Shown: positions 52,702-62,411 of the stretch, piece after piece
Numbering within the stretch: the first letter of the stretch is position 1
Layout: every line of letters starts with the position of its first letter
Assembly (NCBI GenBank): GCA_965220665.1
Contig: CBDCQQ010000005.1
Span: forward strand, 2,232,001-2,296,000
Reading direction: 5' to 3'
DNA length: 64,000 nt
Source: JAJDZL01 sp965220665
GTDB taxonomy: Bacteria; Pseudomonadota; Gammaproteobacteria; Arenicellales; JAJDZL01
Notes under the pieces: generated by a model
The model's input: the letters and a program-made list of their open reading frames with translations, nothing else
Database searches by the model: none
Told to the model about the DNA's origin: nothing
Program-made: the position numbers and the translations under genes

Positions 52702-55481
52702 CTGCTAACGAGCTTATTCCTACGTTCAAGTAATACAGATTGAGATTTTTGTGACTCTGAAAGCTTGTTGCGTTCCTTTTCAATAATTGCAGCAGGCGCT
52801 TTTTCGAGAAACTGTTCGTTGTTCAGCTTTTTCCTAGAGCGGGCTATTTGATTATCCAGGTCTTTCATCTGCTTATCTAGTCGTTTCAGCTGCTCTTCCA
52901 AGTTCTCAAGTTCGCCAGTGGGAACAAATAATTTGAAATCACCGATTTGAGTTGAAACAAACTTTTTTGTATCGTCTGAGACATCTGAGTCCGAAAAAGG
53001 CGCGAATGATTTCAATCGTGCAATTTCAATGACAAGTGATTCATTGTCCGTTAGCCACTTGATATTTTGCTCAGAGCCATGCTGATGCATGGCAACAATT
53101 CTTTCGCCTGGTTTAATGCTGTTCTCACTTCTTAAATTTCGAATGCTGGATATCACTGTTTTAATCCAGTTGATTTCAGAAACGGCATCGTCGGATGGTG
53201 GATCGAAATCATCTGAAAAATTCTCAAACATAATTGACTGATCGGATCTGTCTTCCGCTATTTTGCGCCAGATTTCCTCGGTGATGAATGGCATGAACGG
53301 ATGAAGCATTCGTATTGAAGCATCGAGAACGGACAGCAATGTTTGCCGGACTGACTGCTGATAATCTTCTTCGATCGTTGAGTCTCTCATCACAATTTTT
53401 GTGAACTCGATAAACCACGCACAAAATTCATTCCAAATGAATTCATAAAGAAATTTTGAAGCAATATCAAAACGATAAACTTCAAAAGCTCGCTGAATTT
53501 CATCCGCCGTAAGCTGTAGCTCTGAAACAATCCATTTTTCAATTGCAGTTTGACAATTTAGCTGATTAATTGGCAGAACTTCCACATCTTTGGTATTCAT
53601 CAGCACGAATCTGGCAGCGTTCCATAGTTTGTTGCAAAAGTTACGGTAACCTTCAATTCGGCCCAGATCAAAACGAATATCACGCCCCTGAGTTGCCAGT
53701 CTTGCAAATGTGAAACGAAGTGCGTCGGTACCATAAGCAGGGATTCCTTGCGGAAATTCTTTTCGCGTTGCCGCTTCGATGAGCGGGGCGAGGTCTGGTT
53801 GCATAAGCCCGGTCGTTCTCTTGCGAATCAATGGTTCCAGATCAATCCCATCAATCAAGTCGAGTGGGTCCAGGATGTTGCCTTTGGATTTAGACATTTT
53901 CTGACCTTCTGAATCTCTCACCAGGCCATGAATATAGACTTCATGAAATGGAATATCGTCGGCGAATTTCAGGCCAAACATAATCATACGAGCTACCCAG
54001 AAGAAAATAATATCGAAGCCGGTAACCAGCACATTTGTGGGGTAGAAAGTCTGATAGGTATCCGATTCCTGGGGCCAACCCAACGTTGAAAAGGGCCAAA
54101 GTGCTGACGAGAACCAAGTGTCGAGCACATCACTATCCTGGCGGAGTTCAAATTCATCGTCTCCGTGAAATTCAACAGCCTGTTTAATGGCATCGTCGAC
54201 TGAACGCGCCACAAAAATGTTGCCATCCTCGTCATACCAGGCTGGAACTCGATGTCCCCACCAGATTTGCCGTGAAATACACCAGTCTTCGATGTTCTCC
54301 ATCCACTCAAAGTAGGTCCGCTCCCAGTTTTTAGGCACAAAGCGAATGGTTCCATCTTTCACCGCTTCAATCGATGGTTCAGCCAAGGGCTTTGCTTTAA
54401 CAAACCACTGATCCGTGAGGTATGGTTCGATAATTTGACCCGTTCGATCGCCGCGTGGCACTTTGTATATATGAGGTTCGACTTTTTCAACCAATTCCAC
54501 TTCTTCCAAATCTGCAACTACTGCATCTCTTGCCGCTTCCCGCGTCATTTCGTGGTATCGTGTGCCCGGAAGATCAATCGATGCCTGAGGTGTCATTACA
54601 TTGATGATTTCAAGATCATGGCGTTGACCCACTTCATAGTCGTTGAAATCGTGAGCCGGAGTGATTTTGACGCAGCCACTCCCAAACTCAGGATCAACAT
54701 AGTTGTCAGCAATAACGGGAATCACCCGATTGACCAAAGGCAGGGTTACCGTCATTCCAACCAGGTGGCTATAGCGTTGATCGTCCGGATGGACTGCAAC
54801 GGCTGTATCGCCAAGCATGGTTTCGGGTCGGGTTGTGGCAATTACCACAAATTCGTTGCTGTCGGTGATGGGGTAGCGAAAGTGCCACAGATGGCCATCT
54901 TCTTCTTCTGAGTTAACCTCGAGATCAGAGATTGCTGTCAGTAGTACGGGATCCCAATTGACCAACCTTTTCCCACGATAAATCAGACCGTCTTCATAAA
55001 GTGACACGAAAACTTCTCGGACAGCGTTTGATAAGTCCTCGTCCATTGTGAAACGCTCACGCGACCAGTCAACGGAAGCGCCAAGACGCCGCAGCTGATT
55101 AGTAATTGTGCCACCAGAATTTGCTTTCCATTGCCACACTTTGTCGATAAACGCATCACGTCCAAGGTCAACGCGGGAAACGCCATCAGAATTCAGCAGG
55201 CGCTCGACAACCATCTGTGTTGCGATGCCCGCGTGGTCGGTGCCAACCTGCCAAAGCGTGTTGCGTCCCTTCATTCGGTGGTACCGAATTAGTGCATCCA
55301 TCAGCGTGTTCTGAAAAGCATGTCCCATATGCAGGCTTCCAGTAACGTTTGGTGGTGGGATCATAATGCAATACGGTATACCTGTATTGCTCGGCGAAAA
55401 ATTACCAGACTTTTCCCACTGCTGATAAATGATCTGTTCGATTAAGTGGGGGTCGTATACGCTATCTAACTGTTTATCCAT
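52689..55481 (-). CDS. valS: valyl-tRNA synthetase
   Basis: Class I aminoacyl-tRNA synthetase of 930 residues. The HIGH-type motif is PNVTGSLHMGHAFQ near residue 45, the editing domain spans about 190-330 (TTRPETMLGDTAVAVHP), the KMSKS motif is GQKMSKSKGNILDP near residue 530, then come the anticodon-binding domain and a C-terminal coiled coil (EQLKRLDKQMKDLDNQIARS...) typical of ValS. holC lies directly upstream, the usual holC-valS order. The 3' end overlaps rsmJ. Confidence 0.98.
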   Translation of the reverse strand: MDKQLDSVYDPHLIEQIIYQQWEKSGNFSPSNTGIPYCIMIPPPNVTGSLHMGHAFQNTLMDALIRYHRMKGRNTLWQVGTDHAGIATQMVVERLLNSDGVSRVDLGRDAFIDKVWQWKANSGGTITNQLRRLGASVDWSRERFTMDEDLSNAVREVFVSLYEDGLIYRGKRLVNWDPVLLTAISDLEVNSEEEDGHLWHFRYPITDSNEFVVIATTRPETMLGDTAVAVHPDDQRYSHLVGMTVTLPLVNRVIPVIADNYVDPEFGSGCVKITPAHDFNDYEVGQRHDLEIINVMTPQASIDLPGTRYHEMTREAARDAVVADLEEVELVEKVEPHIYKVPRGDRTGQIIEPYLTDQWFVKAKPLAEPSIEAVKDGTIRFVPKNWERTYFEWMENIEDWCISRQIWWGHRVPAWYDEDGNIFVARSVDDAIKQAVEFHGDDEFELRQDSDVLDTWFSSALWPFSTLGWPQESDTYQTFYPTNVLVTGFDIIFFWVARMIMFGLKFADDIPFHEVYIHGLVRDSEGQKMSKSKGNILDPLDLIDGIDLEPLIRKRTTGLMQPDLAPLIEAATRKEFPQGIPAYGTDALRFTFARLATQGRDIRFDLGRIEGYRNFCNKLWNAARFVLMNTKDVEVLPINQLNCQTAIEKWIVSELQLTADEIQRAFEVYRFDIASKFLYEFIWNEFCAWFIEFTKIVMRDSTIEEDYQQSVRQTLLSVLDASIRMLHPFMPFITEEIWRKIAEDRSDQSIMFENFSDDFDPPSDDAVSEINWIKTVISSIRNLRSENSIKPGERIVAMHQHGSEQNIKWLTDNESLVIEIARLKSFAPFSDSDVSDDTKKFVSTQIGDFKLFVPTGELENLEEQLKRLDKQMKDLDNQIARSRKKLNNEQFLEKAPAAIIEKERNKLSESQKSQSVLLERRNKLVSSQAT

Positions 55482-55529
55482 AGATATTGGTGTAATTCAG
55501 ATGATTTGAAACTCGCGTCAGAACGAACT

Positions 55530-55967
55530 TCAAATGTAATGGGTTTTGGGTTCGGATTCGAACAGTGTCTGATACTGCGTGAACCGGGCTTTCGCTTTCG
55601 CTTCATCCTGAGGGTGCGAATCGACCGGTTCAACGACCCGCTGAAACTGGTTGACGAATGACGGAACTTCATCGTGAAGCGAAATCAATACGTCATTGAA
55701 TTTATCTGGTGGATCCGACACTCCGATCACCACTGGGAATTTTTCCAAATCTGGATCTTGGTCATCTGTCAGTGAAGTATGTGGAATATAGCTGTTTGGC
55801 GAGAATGTCCACAACATCTGGTTCAACATTTCACACTGGGCTTCATTCTGTACACTGACATAGACTTTGTGACCGTTCCGATACGCTGTAGATGCCAACT
55901 GGCAAACCAATCGAGCTTTACCCAGATGTTGTGAAGTCTTACGGTGATAGAAGGTGACAGTTGTCAT
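55530..55967 (-). CDS. holC: DNA polymerase III chi subunit
   Basis: Protein of 145 residues matching HolC, which links the clamp loader to single-strand-binding protein. Family features are the start VTFYHRKTSQHLGKARLVCQLASTAYRNGHKVYV, the stretch LWTFSPNSYIPHT, and VVIGVSDPP. Synteny pepA-holC-valS supports the call. It lies 15 bp after pepA and 48 bp before valS, so the three genes form one minus-strand operon. Confidence 0.92.
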   Translation of the reverse strand: MTTVTFYHRKTSQHLGKARLVCQLASTAYRNGHKVYVSVQNEAQCEMLNQMLWTFSPNSYIPHTSLTDDQDPDLEKFPVVIGVSDPPDKFNDVLISLHDEVPSFVNQFQRVVEPVDSHPQDEAKAKARFTQYQTLFESEPKTHYI

Positions 55968-55982
55968 GCAAATAGACAGATC

Positions 55983-57482
55983 TCAACCGCCCATGTTCAA
56001 ATGATTCAGAACGTACTGAACAAAGAGTCCGACCGGTCGCCCCGTTGAACCTTTATTTCCGCCCGAGTGCCATGCGACTCCGGCAATATCGAGATGAGCC
56101 CAGCGATATTCTTCGGTAAATCTGGCTAGGAAGCATGCTGCGGTCACCGCCCCTGCATCACTGCCTCCAATATTGGCCATGTCTGCGAAGTTGCTTTTTA
56201 GTTGCGCTTGGTATTCTTCCCAAAGCGGCATGTGCCAGGCCCGGTCGTCGCTCATTTCACCGGCGTTAATGATCTCTGCTGCAAGATCGTCATTATTGCT
56301 GAAAAGACCAGCGCAGTGCTTTCCAAGCGCAACCACGCAAGCACCTGTGAGCGTTGCAGCGTCTATCACTGTTTGGGGTTTATAGCGCCCGATATAAGTG
56401 AGGGCATCGCATAGAATTAATCGGCCTTCGGCATCGGTGTTGAGAATTTCGATTGTCAGACCAGCCATGCTTTTGACAATGTCTCCGGGTTTATTTGCCG
56501 CGCCATCGGGGAGATTCTCACTGCTGGCGACCGCACCGATTACGTTGACTGGAAGTTGCAATTGTGCGATAGCCTGCATTGCTCCGATTACTCCAGCTGC
56601 GCCGCACATGTCGAACTTCATTTCATCCATCGATTTGGCTGGTTTTATCGAGATGCCACCCGCATCAAATGTCAAACCTTTGCCAACCAGGGCTATTGGC
56701 GCACTTCCCGAAGCGTCGCCGACATAGTTCATGATGATCAGCTTTGCGGGTTCTCTGCTTCCTCTGGAAACAGACAGAAGTGAATTCATTCCAAGTTCGG
56801 CCATCTCCTCTTCTTCAAGCACTTCCACACTTAACTGGTCATAAGACTCCAGTTCTTTTGCACTGTCGGCCAGGTAAGTCGGCGTGCAAATGTTGCCGGG
56901 TAAATTGCCTAAATCCCTCGAAAGATTTACACCTTCTGCTATTGCTTGACCCATGTTTGCACCACCACGCGCTTCAGCGAGGTCCGACCTTGAATCCACA
57001 GCAATCTGAATCTGCCACTGTTTCTTTACTTTATCGGCATCTTTTTTCAATTGGTCAAACGTATAGAGATGAAGACTGAAAATTTCGACTACGCGTCGCG
57101 CCACCCAACTCAGGCTGCGTTCAGGCACCTTAATGTCGCTGATAAATACCGTCGCTGTAGCGGGATTACCTGAAGTCAATTGGCTGGCAGCTCCGCTCAT
57201 TGCCTTGTTGAACTGGGCCTGATTGAATTCCGTGCGCGGACCCAACTGAACAACAATTACCCGTTTTGCTTTAATCCCGTCAACCAGCGGCAACGTGACA
57301 CAACTGCCGACTTTACTCTTTAGATCATTGTTTGTAATTAGAGATTCGATAGCACCTGAGGTTTTGTCGTTTAATTCCTTGGCTGAAGGAGTAAAATCTT
57401 TTTTACCATAAACACCAGCAACGACATAGCCGCTGGCGCAAGTGGAGGCTCGTGTGCTTCGAGTCGAAATTTTGATGGGCAT
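55983..57482 (-). CDS. pepA: cytosol aminopeptidase PepA (M17 leucyl aminopeptidase)
   Basis: Metallo-aminopeptidase of 499 residues with two metal ions. The signature NTDAEGRLILCDAL and the upstream metal/catalytic stretch GKGLTFDAGGISIKPAKSMDEMKFDMCGAA are intact, and the C-terminus has LARFTEEYRWAHLDIAGVAW. In Escherichia coli PepA also acts as a DNA-binding regulator. ATG at 57482 is chosen because GGAG lies 7 bases upstream; a longer reading goes to 57527. It is divergent from lptF, as in most gammaproteobacteria. Confidence 0.96.
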   Translation of the reverse strand: MPIKISTRSTRASTCASGYVVAGVYGKKDFTPSAKELNDKTSGAIESLITNNDLKSKVGSCVTLPLVDGIKAKRVIVVQLGPRTEFNQAQFNKAMSGAASQLTSGNPATATVFISDIKVPERSLSWVARRVVEIFSLHLYTFDQLKKDADKVKKQWQIQIAVDSRSDLAEARGGANMGQAIAEGVNLSRDLGNLPGNICTPTYLADSAKELESYDQLSVEVLEEEEMAELGMNSLLSVSRGSREPAKLIIMNYVGDASGSAPIALVGKGLTFDAGGISIKPAKSMDEMKFDMCGAAGVIGAMQAIAQLQLPVNVIGAVASSENLPDGAANKPGDIVKSMAGLTIEILNTDAEGRLILCDALTYIGRYKPQTVIDAATLTGACVVALGKHCAGLFSNNDDLAAEIINAGEMSDDRAWHMPLWEEYQAQLKSNFADMANIGGSDAGAVTAACFLARFTEEYRWAHLDIAGVAWHSGGNKGSTGRPVGLFVQYVLNHLNMGG

Positions 57483-57629
57483 CGGTATCTCCGCGCTTAA
57501 TTTTGCTGAATTGGACAGTCGATTCAAGACTCAAATTTTAACAGATGAACGGAGTGTTTCGTTCCGCTCCGCTGCCTTTCAGCAATCAGGTCGCTTTATT
57601 TTCTTTACCTGATCACATCATATAGATTC

Positions 57630-58727
57630 GTGCAAATATTTAACAGAAGATTGCTTTCTGAAACCGCAGTTAGCTGTGGTATTGTCATGCTGATGACAGT
57701 CGGAATCTTTTCTGTCGTGAAACTTCTGGCTTTGCTTCGAAGGGCAGTGCAGGGTCACCTTCCTTTCGAAGGATTGGGAATGATACTCACATTCAAGCTC
57801 ACGACCTTTCTGGATGTGATTCTAACGCCCACTATTTTCATTGCAGTTTTTCTGGTATTGATGCGCTGGAACAGGGATAACGAGATCACAATTTTCGCTA
57901 CTGGCGGAATTGGACCATTTGATTACCTTAGACCAGCGGCAACAGTCGCCACTGTTGCAGCATTTGTTGTTGCGTTGCTTGCTTTTTTTGTTACGCCAGC
58001 GGCCGAATTGGGATACCAGCACGAGTTGGAAAAATATCAACTTTCAACGAAAAAAGCACCATTTGAAAAGGGTGAGTTTCGCTCGCTGAATGAAGGAAGA
58101 GACACACTCTATTACAGCCCGTACCTGGATCAAGTAAAGGACCCCTTAAGGTTGTTCTATTTACGAGACCGAGAGAGTGAAGAATCAATCATTGTGGCTG
58201 AGAAGGGAATTTATGAATTCAATTTTTCCGATGGCGTCGAGAATATTGAGGTGAACACAGGGACACAGTACTGGCTGGACTTTGATTCGCTTGTTTTTCA
58301 GGAGACAAAATTTGATTCATTTGTTGATCAAATTCCCAATTTTTCATTTTCGGAAAGCAATCTTGATGTCAGGGCCAAAGCCACTGCTGAAATTATCGGA
58401 TCTGATGACCCGCAAGACAAAGCAGAATTGAACTGGAGGATTTCAAAAGTATTGGCAATGGGGCTTGTGGTGATGCTTGCGTTCGCTTGGGGAACTGCAG
58501 CATCACGGTCGAAAACTGCTGTCAACTTTATTGGTGCGATTTTGGTCTATTTCGTCTATAGCAGTCTGCTCGGATTTGTAGCGGATCTGAATCGAGAGGG
58601 AGAAATCAATTCAAACTGGCTCGTGGCTTTACCACATCTCGCCATGCTTGCGCTTATTTTTGTGATACTTTTGCGCAGCAGATATAACCGGTCATTTACT
58701 TCTGTTGTCACCCCTAGACGCGCTTGA
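57630..58727 (+). CDS. lptF: LPS export permease LptF
   Basis: Inner-membrane permease of 365 residues with the YjgP/YjgQ fold: three N-terminal helices, a periplasmic beta-jellyroll domain (about residues 130-250), and three C-terminal helices. It opens with IFNRRLLSETAVSCGIVMLMTVGIFSVVKLLALLRRAVQG, typical of LptF. With LptG and LptB it extracts lipopolysaccharide from the inner membrane. GTG at 57630 is the likely start. The stop and the lptG ATG are one base apart. Confidence 0.93.
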   Translation: MQIFNRRLLSETAVSCGIVMLMTVGIFSVVKLLALLRRAVQGHLPFEGLGMILTFKLTTFLDVILTPTIFIAVFLVLMRWNRDNEITIFATGGIGPFDYLRPAATVATVAAFVVALLAFFVTPAAELGYQHELEKYQLSTKKAPFEKGEFRSLNEGRDTLYYSPYLDQVKDPLRLFYLRDRESEESIIVAEKGIYEFNFSDGVENIEVNTGTQYWLDFDSLVFQETKFDSFVDQIPNFSFSESNLDVRAKATAEIIGSDDPQDKAELNWRISKVLAMGLVVMLAFAWGTAASRSKTAVNFIGAILVYFVYSSLLGFVADLNREGEINSNWLVALPHLAMLALIFVILLRSRYNRSFTSVVTPRRA

Positions 58728-58728
58728 T

Positions 58729-59790
58729 ATGCCCTTTCCGATGATATTAGACCGACATCTGGCCCGCGAAATTAGTGGCAAGGTACTGCTGGTGGGACTT
58801 TGGCTGTTGCTTGTGTATCTGTTTCTTTCGATGCTAGACGAACTTGAAGGTGGAGAGCACGGAGCGGTTTCACTCACATTGACACTGAGTTACGCAATTC
58901 CGCGAATGATTTATGAATTATCGCCGATGATCCTGTTGATCGGTACAATCTTGGCCCTTACAATTTTGTCCCGTCAAAATGAGTTGATGGCATTTCAAGC
59001 CGGTGGAGTTTCGAAATCTCGAATTATTGCTTCTATTGTGGGGTATTCCTCTGTCTTTGCATTGTTGATATTTTTCTGGGGTGAGTTGGTTGTGCCGTAC
59101 ACTGAAACGAAAGGGGCGGAATTCAGCTTGTCCGAAAAGACCAATTCCGTCGATTATGACAGTGGAAATTGGTATCGGTTTCAGAATAACTTTTTGCTGA
59201 TTGATCATATTGATCGATTTCAGAATACTGGTGAAATAAAGGTTTACGAGTTTGATCAGCAGGGTGAATTTACAGGATTGGTTAATGCCAAGTCGGGAAG
59301 AATTGCAGAGGATTTCAACTCGTTGATGTTGAAGTCCGTCGAGGAAATTCAGTTGAAGGATCAACAGTTAGAAAAGACATTCGCTGATTCAAAAATGATT
59401 CCGGTAAATTTGGATAGTCTTGCGGTCGCAAAGCAACGTGTGAACTATTCGGAATTGAACATAATCGAGTTATATGAGCGGTATCAGGTGCGTAAGTCGG
59501 CAGGTTTGAAAACTGAATTTGACGAACTTGAATTTTGGAATCGGTTAATCATTCCCCTCTCAATGCTCGTCATGGGAATTTTTGCGATATTGTTTACCTT
59601 TCGAATGAAGTTGCGGTTTAGTACGGGGCATTTTGTGCTCTTTGGTCTATTGTTTGGTCTGTTTTATTTTGCTGTACAGCAGTCTGTCGGTTACATCGCT
59701 ATTCTCTATGGATTGGCTCCAATACTAGGGATGGCATTGGTGTTCATGCTGTTCTTGAGCTATGCATTGATGGCACTCTATCGCTTATAA
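58729..59790 (+). CDS. lptG: LPS export permease LptG
   Basis: Partner permease of LptF, 353 residues. It opens MPFPMILDRHLAREISGKVLLVGLWLLLVYLFLSMLDEL, then ELSPMILLIGTILALTILSRQNELMAFQAGGVSKSRI, a coupling-helix-like region typical of LptG. The periplasmic domain occupies about residues 115-265, followed by three C-terminal helices. Starts at 58729 or 58741 are both reasonable. It is tightly coupled to lptF, and is the last gene of that unit. Confidence 0.93.
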   Translation: MPFPMILDRHLAREISGKVLLVGLWLLLVYLFLSMLDELEGGEHGAVSLTLTLSYAIPRMIYELSPMILLIGTILALTILSRQNELMAFQAGGVSKSRIIASIVGYSSVFALLIFFWGELVVPYTETKGAEFSLSEKTNSVDYDSGNWYRFQNNFLLIDHIDRFQNTGEIKVYEFDQQGEFTGLVNAKSGRIAEDFNSLMLKSVEEIQLKDQQLEKTFADSKMIPVNLDSLAVAKQRVNYSELNIIELYERYQVRKSAGLKTEFDELEFWNRLIIPLSMLVMGIFAILFTFRMKLRFSTGHFVLFGLLFGLFYFAVQQSVGYIAILYGLAPILGMALVFMLFLSYALMALYRL

Positions 59791-60284
59791 AACTGATACA
59801 AATTCAATTACTTAAACACTCCAGTAGCGGCTGGTGAATCTTCAGCCAAGACGACAAAATGACAGTTTTTCTGTTGAGATATTCACAACATCGCAATTTG
59901 TGTTTTTGGCATATAGTGAAGCGTCCTATAGCAGGGCGTCAGAATAGTAATGTAAACCATTGATAATTAATGCATAAAAATAATCATAATTCGGGATAAA
60001 AATTAATTCAAATAAAAATTGAAAAATAAATCTTTTACGACTTTTTTCACAGACTTATTAACAGCCGCAATTGTCGCCATTTGTTTCAATAATTTAAGCG
60101 CACCCACTACACCTGGCAGAATGAAATACTGTCCAAAAATTATTCTGCCCTGAATCAAGTGCTCAATAATTTTCGACCAGCTGACTCGCAAGTGCCTTTG
60201 TACAAATATTGGGGGAAATTTGTGTCATTCGGGGGAATAATTTGCAGTAAATCTCTATTGATTCAGTTTTATGAAATCCATTGA
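59791..60284. other. gene-free region between lptG and hyuA
   Basis: About 490 bp, strongly AT-rich in its middle. It should contain the hyuA promoter. A minus-strand open frame of 62 codons (60003-60191, TTG start) reads as a hydrophobic, basic peptide, but has no convincing ribosome site. No clear terminator for lptG was found. Confidence 0.35.
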
Positions 60285-62408
60285 TTGAATACTGGAACCA
60301 AAGACAATTTGAAACCTTCAGTAGATCAAAACAAAATAAGAATCGGTGCGGACATCGGTGGTACATTCACAGACATCGCCCTAAGTGTTGGCGAAACCAT
60401 CTATTCGGCGAAAGTACTAACAGATCAGCAGGCTCCTGAGAACGCGGTTTTGGATGGGGTCTTCAAAGTTACCCAACAAGCTGGAGTCACTCTCTCTGAC
60501 CTCGATTCGATTGTTCACGGTACCACCCTAGCGACCAACGCATTAATTGAAAGGCGCGGGGCAAAAACAGCATTCATTACAACTGAAGGTTTTCGAGACG
60601 TTATAGAAATGCGTACCGAGAATCGATTTGATCAGTATGATTTGAATCTCAAGATTAGCCCCCCTTTGATTCCTCGTCAACATCGCTATCCAGTCAGAGG
60701 TCGAATCGATTCGGAAGGACAGGAACTTCAAGCCTTGGATGAGTATGAAGTCGAGAATCTAGTCGAAAAAATTTCAGCGTCCAATTTCGAATCTGTAGCA
60801 ATCGGCTTCATCCATTCGTATCTGAATTCATCGCATGAATTGCGTGCAATGGAGATTATTCAATCTGCGCTGCCCGATTTGCCAATATCGATCAGTGCTG
60901 AAGTCGCACCACAGATGCGGGAGTACCCACGATTCAGTACTGTCTGCGCAAACGCATATGTGCGTCCGAGAATTGAACGGTATCTGACGCGTCTGGAAAA
61001 ACTGCTGAAAGAAGAAGGAGCGGTCTGTCCGGCTTATGTCATTCATTCTGCTGGTGGTTTGATTTCCTTTGAAACGGCAAAAGAGTTTCCGGTTCGATTG
61101 ATTGAGTCGGGCCCAGCTGGGGGTGTTAATTTTGCGGCTGAACTATCCAAGAAATTTGGCATAAGCAAGGTCGTTTCTTTTGACATGGGCGGAACCACTG
61201 CAAAAATTTGCATGATTGACGATAACGTTCCGGAAACAAGTCGGGAGTTTGAGGTGGCACGTAGTCACCGTTTCAAAAAGGGCTCAGGAATGCCAATTCT
61301 GATTCCGGTTATTGAGATGATTGAAATCGGAGCGGGTGGTGGTTCCATTGCCACAGTAGACGACATGGGCAGGCTTCAAATTGGGCCAGAATCAGCGGGT
61401 TCGTGTCCTGGACCCGCCTGTTATCAGCAGGGTGGTCAAAATGCAACAGTCACCGATGCAGACGTTGTGCTCGGCAAGATTGATGCGGGTAATTTCGCGG
61501 GAGGGACAATTCAATTGTCAAAGTCTGCATCCGTTGCAGCAATAGAGTGTGATGTTGCTGGTCCTCTGGGGCTTGACGTAATCACTGGAGCCTTTGGCAT
61601 TAGTGAAATGGTTGAAGAAAATATGACCAATGCCACTCGAGTTCATGCTGTTGAAAGCGGCAAGAACATCGCCGAGTACGCGATGATTGCGTTTGGAGGT
61701 GCCGCTCCACTGCACGCTGCCAGAATTTGTGAAAAACTCAACATAAAGCAATGCCTCATACCACTCGGCGCTGGGGTTGGATCTGCAATCGGATTTTTGC
61801 AAACTCCATTCAGTTATGAATCTGTGGTCTCCAATGTTATGAGCCTTGAACAATTCGATGCAGATGTTGTCAACAGTTTGCTGACTGAAATGATCGAACA
61901 GGCGGAGAGATTTGTCCGTATGGGGACTCAGGCAGCGACTACAACTGAAATAACGGCATTCATGCGTTATCAGGGACAGGGTTGGGAAATTCCGGTACTA
62001 TTGCCTCGTCGAGATTTCAAATTAAACGATTTTTCAGAAATGACGCGTCTTTTTGAAGGGAGTTACAAAAGCTTTTTTGGCCGCACCATTGATGCGCTTG
62101 ATGATCTGGAAGTTGAAGTGGTTTCGTGGTCGGTCAGGGTTGTGGCAGAGCAGCGGGCACCTGAAAAACTGAACATGAAAGCGGGGAAAGAACGATTGTT
62201 GCGGGCTGAGCATCGGTCCGTTTTTGAATCTTCATCTGGCAAAATGATGGAGTGTAAAGTTTATGAGCGTGAGAGTCTGTTGGCGGGTGATAGAATTACG
62301 GGTCCAGCCATCATCGTTGAGCGGGAAACCTCAACCTTTGTCCCGAGATCATTTGAAGCGGTCATTCAAGACGATGGCTCTATTTTGTTAATCAACAGGT
62401 TAGAGTAG
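60285..62408 (+). CDS. hydantoinase/oxoprolinase family protein, subunit A (HyuA-like)
   Basis: ATP-dependent amidohydrolase subunit of 707 residues in the N-methylhydantoinase A/5-oxoprolinase family. It has an actin-like ATPase start IRIGADIGGTFTDIALS (about residues 18-34), HGTTLATNALIERRGAKTAFITTEGFRDVIEM, VVSFDMGGTTAKICMI, and GAGGGSIATVDDMGRLQIGPESAGSCPGPACY. It should open a cyclic amide (hydantoin, N-methylhydantoin or oxoproline) with ATP, together with the B subunit. The start is uncertain: TTG at 60285 or TTG at 60309. N-methylhydantoin is an intermediate of creatinine breakdown, but the true substrate is unknown. Confidence 0.87.
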   Translation: MNTGTKDNLKPSVDQNKIRIGADIGGTFTDIALSVGETIYSAKVLTDQQAPENAVLDGVFKVTQQAGVTLSDLDSIVHGTTLATNALIERRGAKTAFITTEGFRDVIEMRTENRFDQYDLNLKISPPLIPRQHRYPVRGRIDSEGQELQALDEYEVENLVEKISASNFESVAIGFIHSYLNSSHELRAMEIIQSALPDLPISISAEVAPQMREYPRFSTVCANAYVRPRIERYLTRLEKLLKEEGAVCPAYVIHSAGGLISFETAKEFPVRLIESGPAGGVNFAAELSKKFGISKVVSFDMGGTTAKICMIDDNVPETSREFEVARSHRFKKGSGMPILIPVIEMIEIGAGGGSIATVDDMGRLQIGPESAGSCPGPACYQQGGQNATVTDADVVLGKIDAGNFAGGTIQLSKSASVAAIECDVAGPLGLDVITGAFGISEMVEENMTNATRVHAVESGKNIAEYAMIAFGGAAPLHAARICEKLNIKQCLIPLGAGVGSAIGFLQTPFSYESVVSNVMSLEQFDADVVNSLLTEMIEQAERFVRMGTQAATTTEITAFMRYQGQGWEIPVLLPRRDFKLNDFSEMTRLFEGSYKSFFGRTIDALDDLEVEVVSWSVRVVAEQRAPEKLNMKAGKERLLRAEHRSVFESSSGKMMECKVYERESLLAGDRITGPAIIVERETSTFVPRSFEAVIQDDGSILLINRLE

Positions 62409-62411
62409 GCA

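Noticed and set aside
60003..60191. Minus-strand 62-codon hydrophobic/basic frame between lptG and hyuA
   Set aside because: Only a TTG start without ribosome site; composition reflects AT-rich DNA. Conservation would be needed to revive it.
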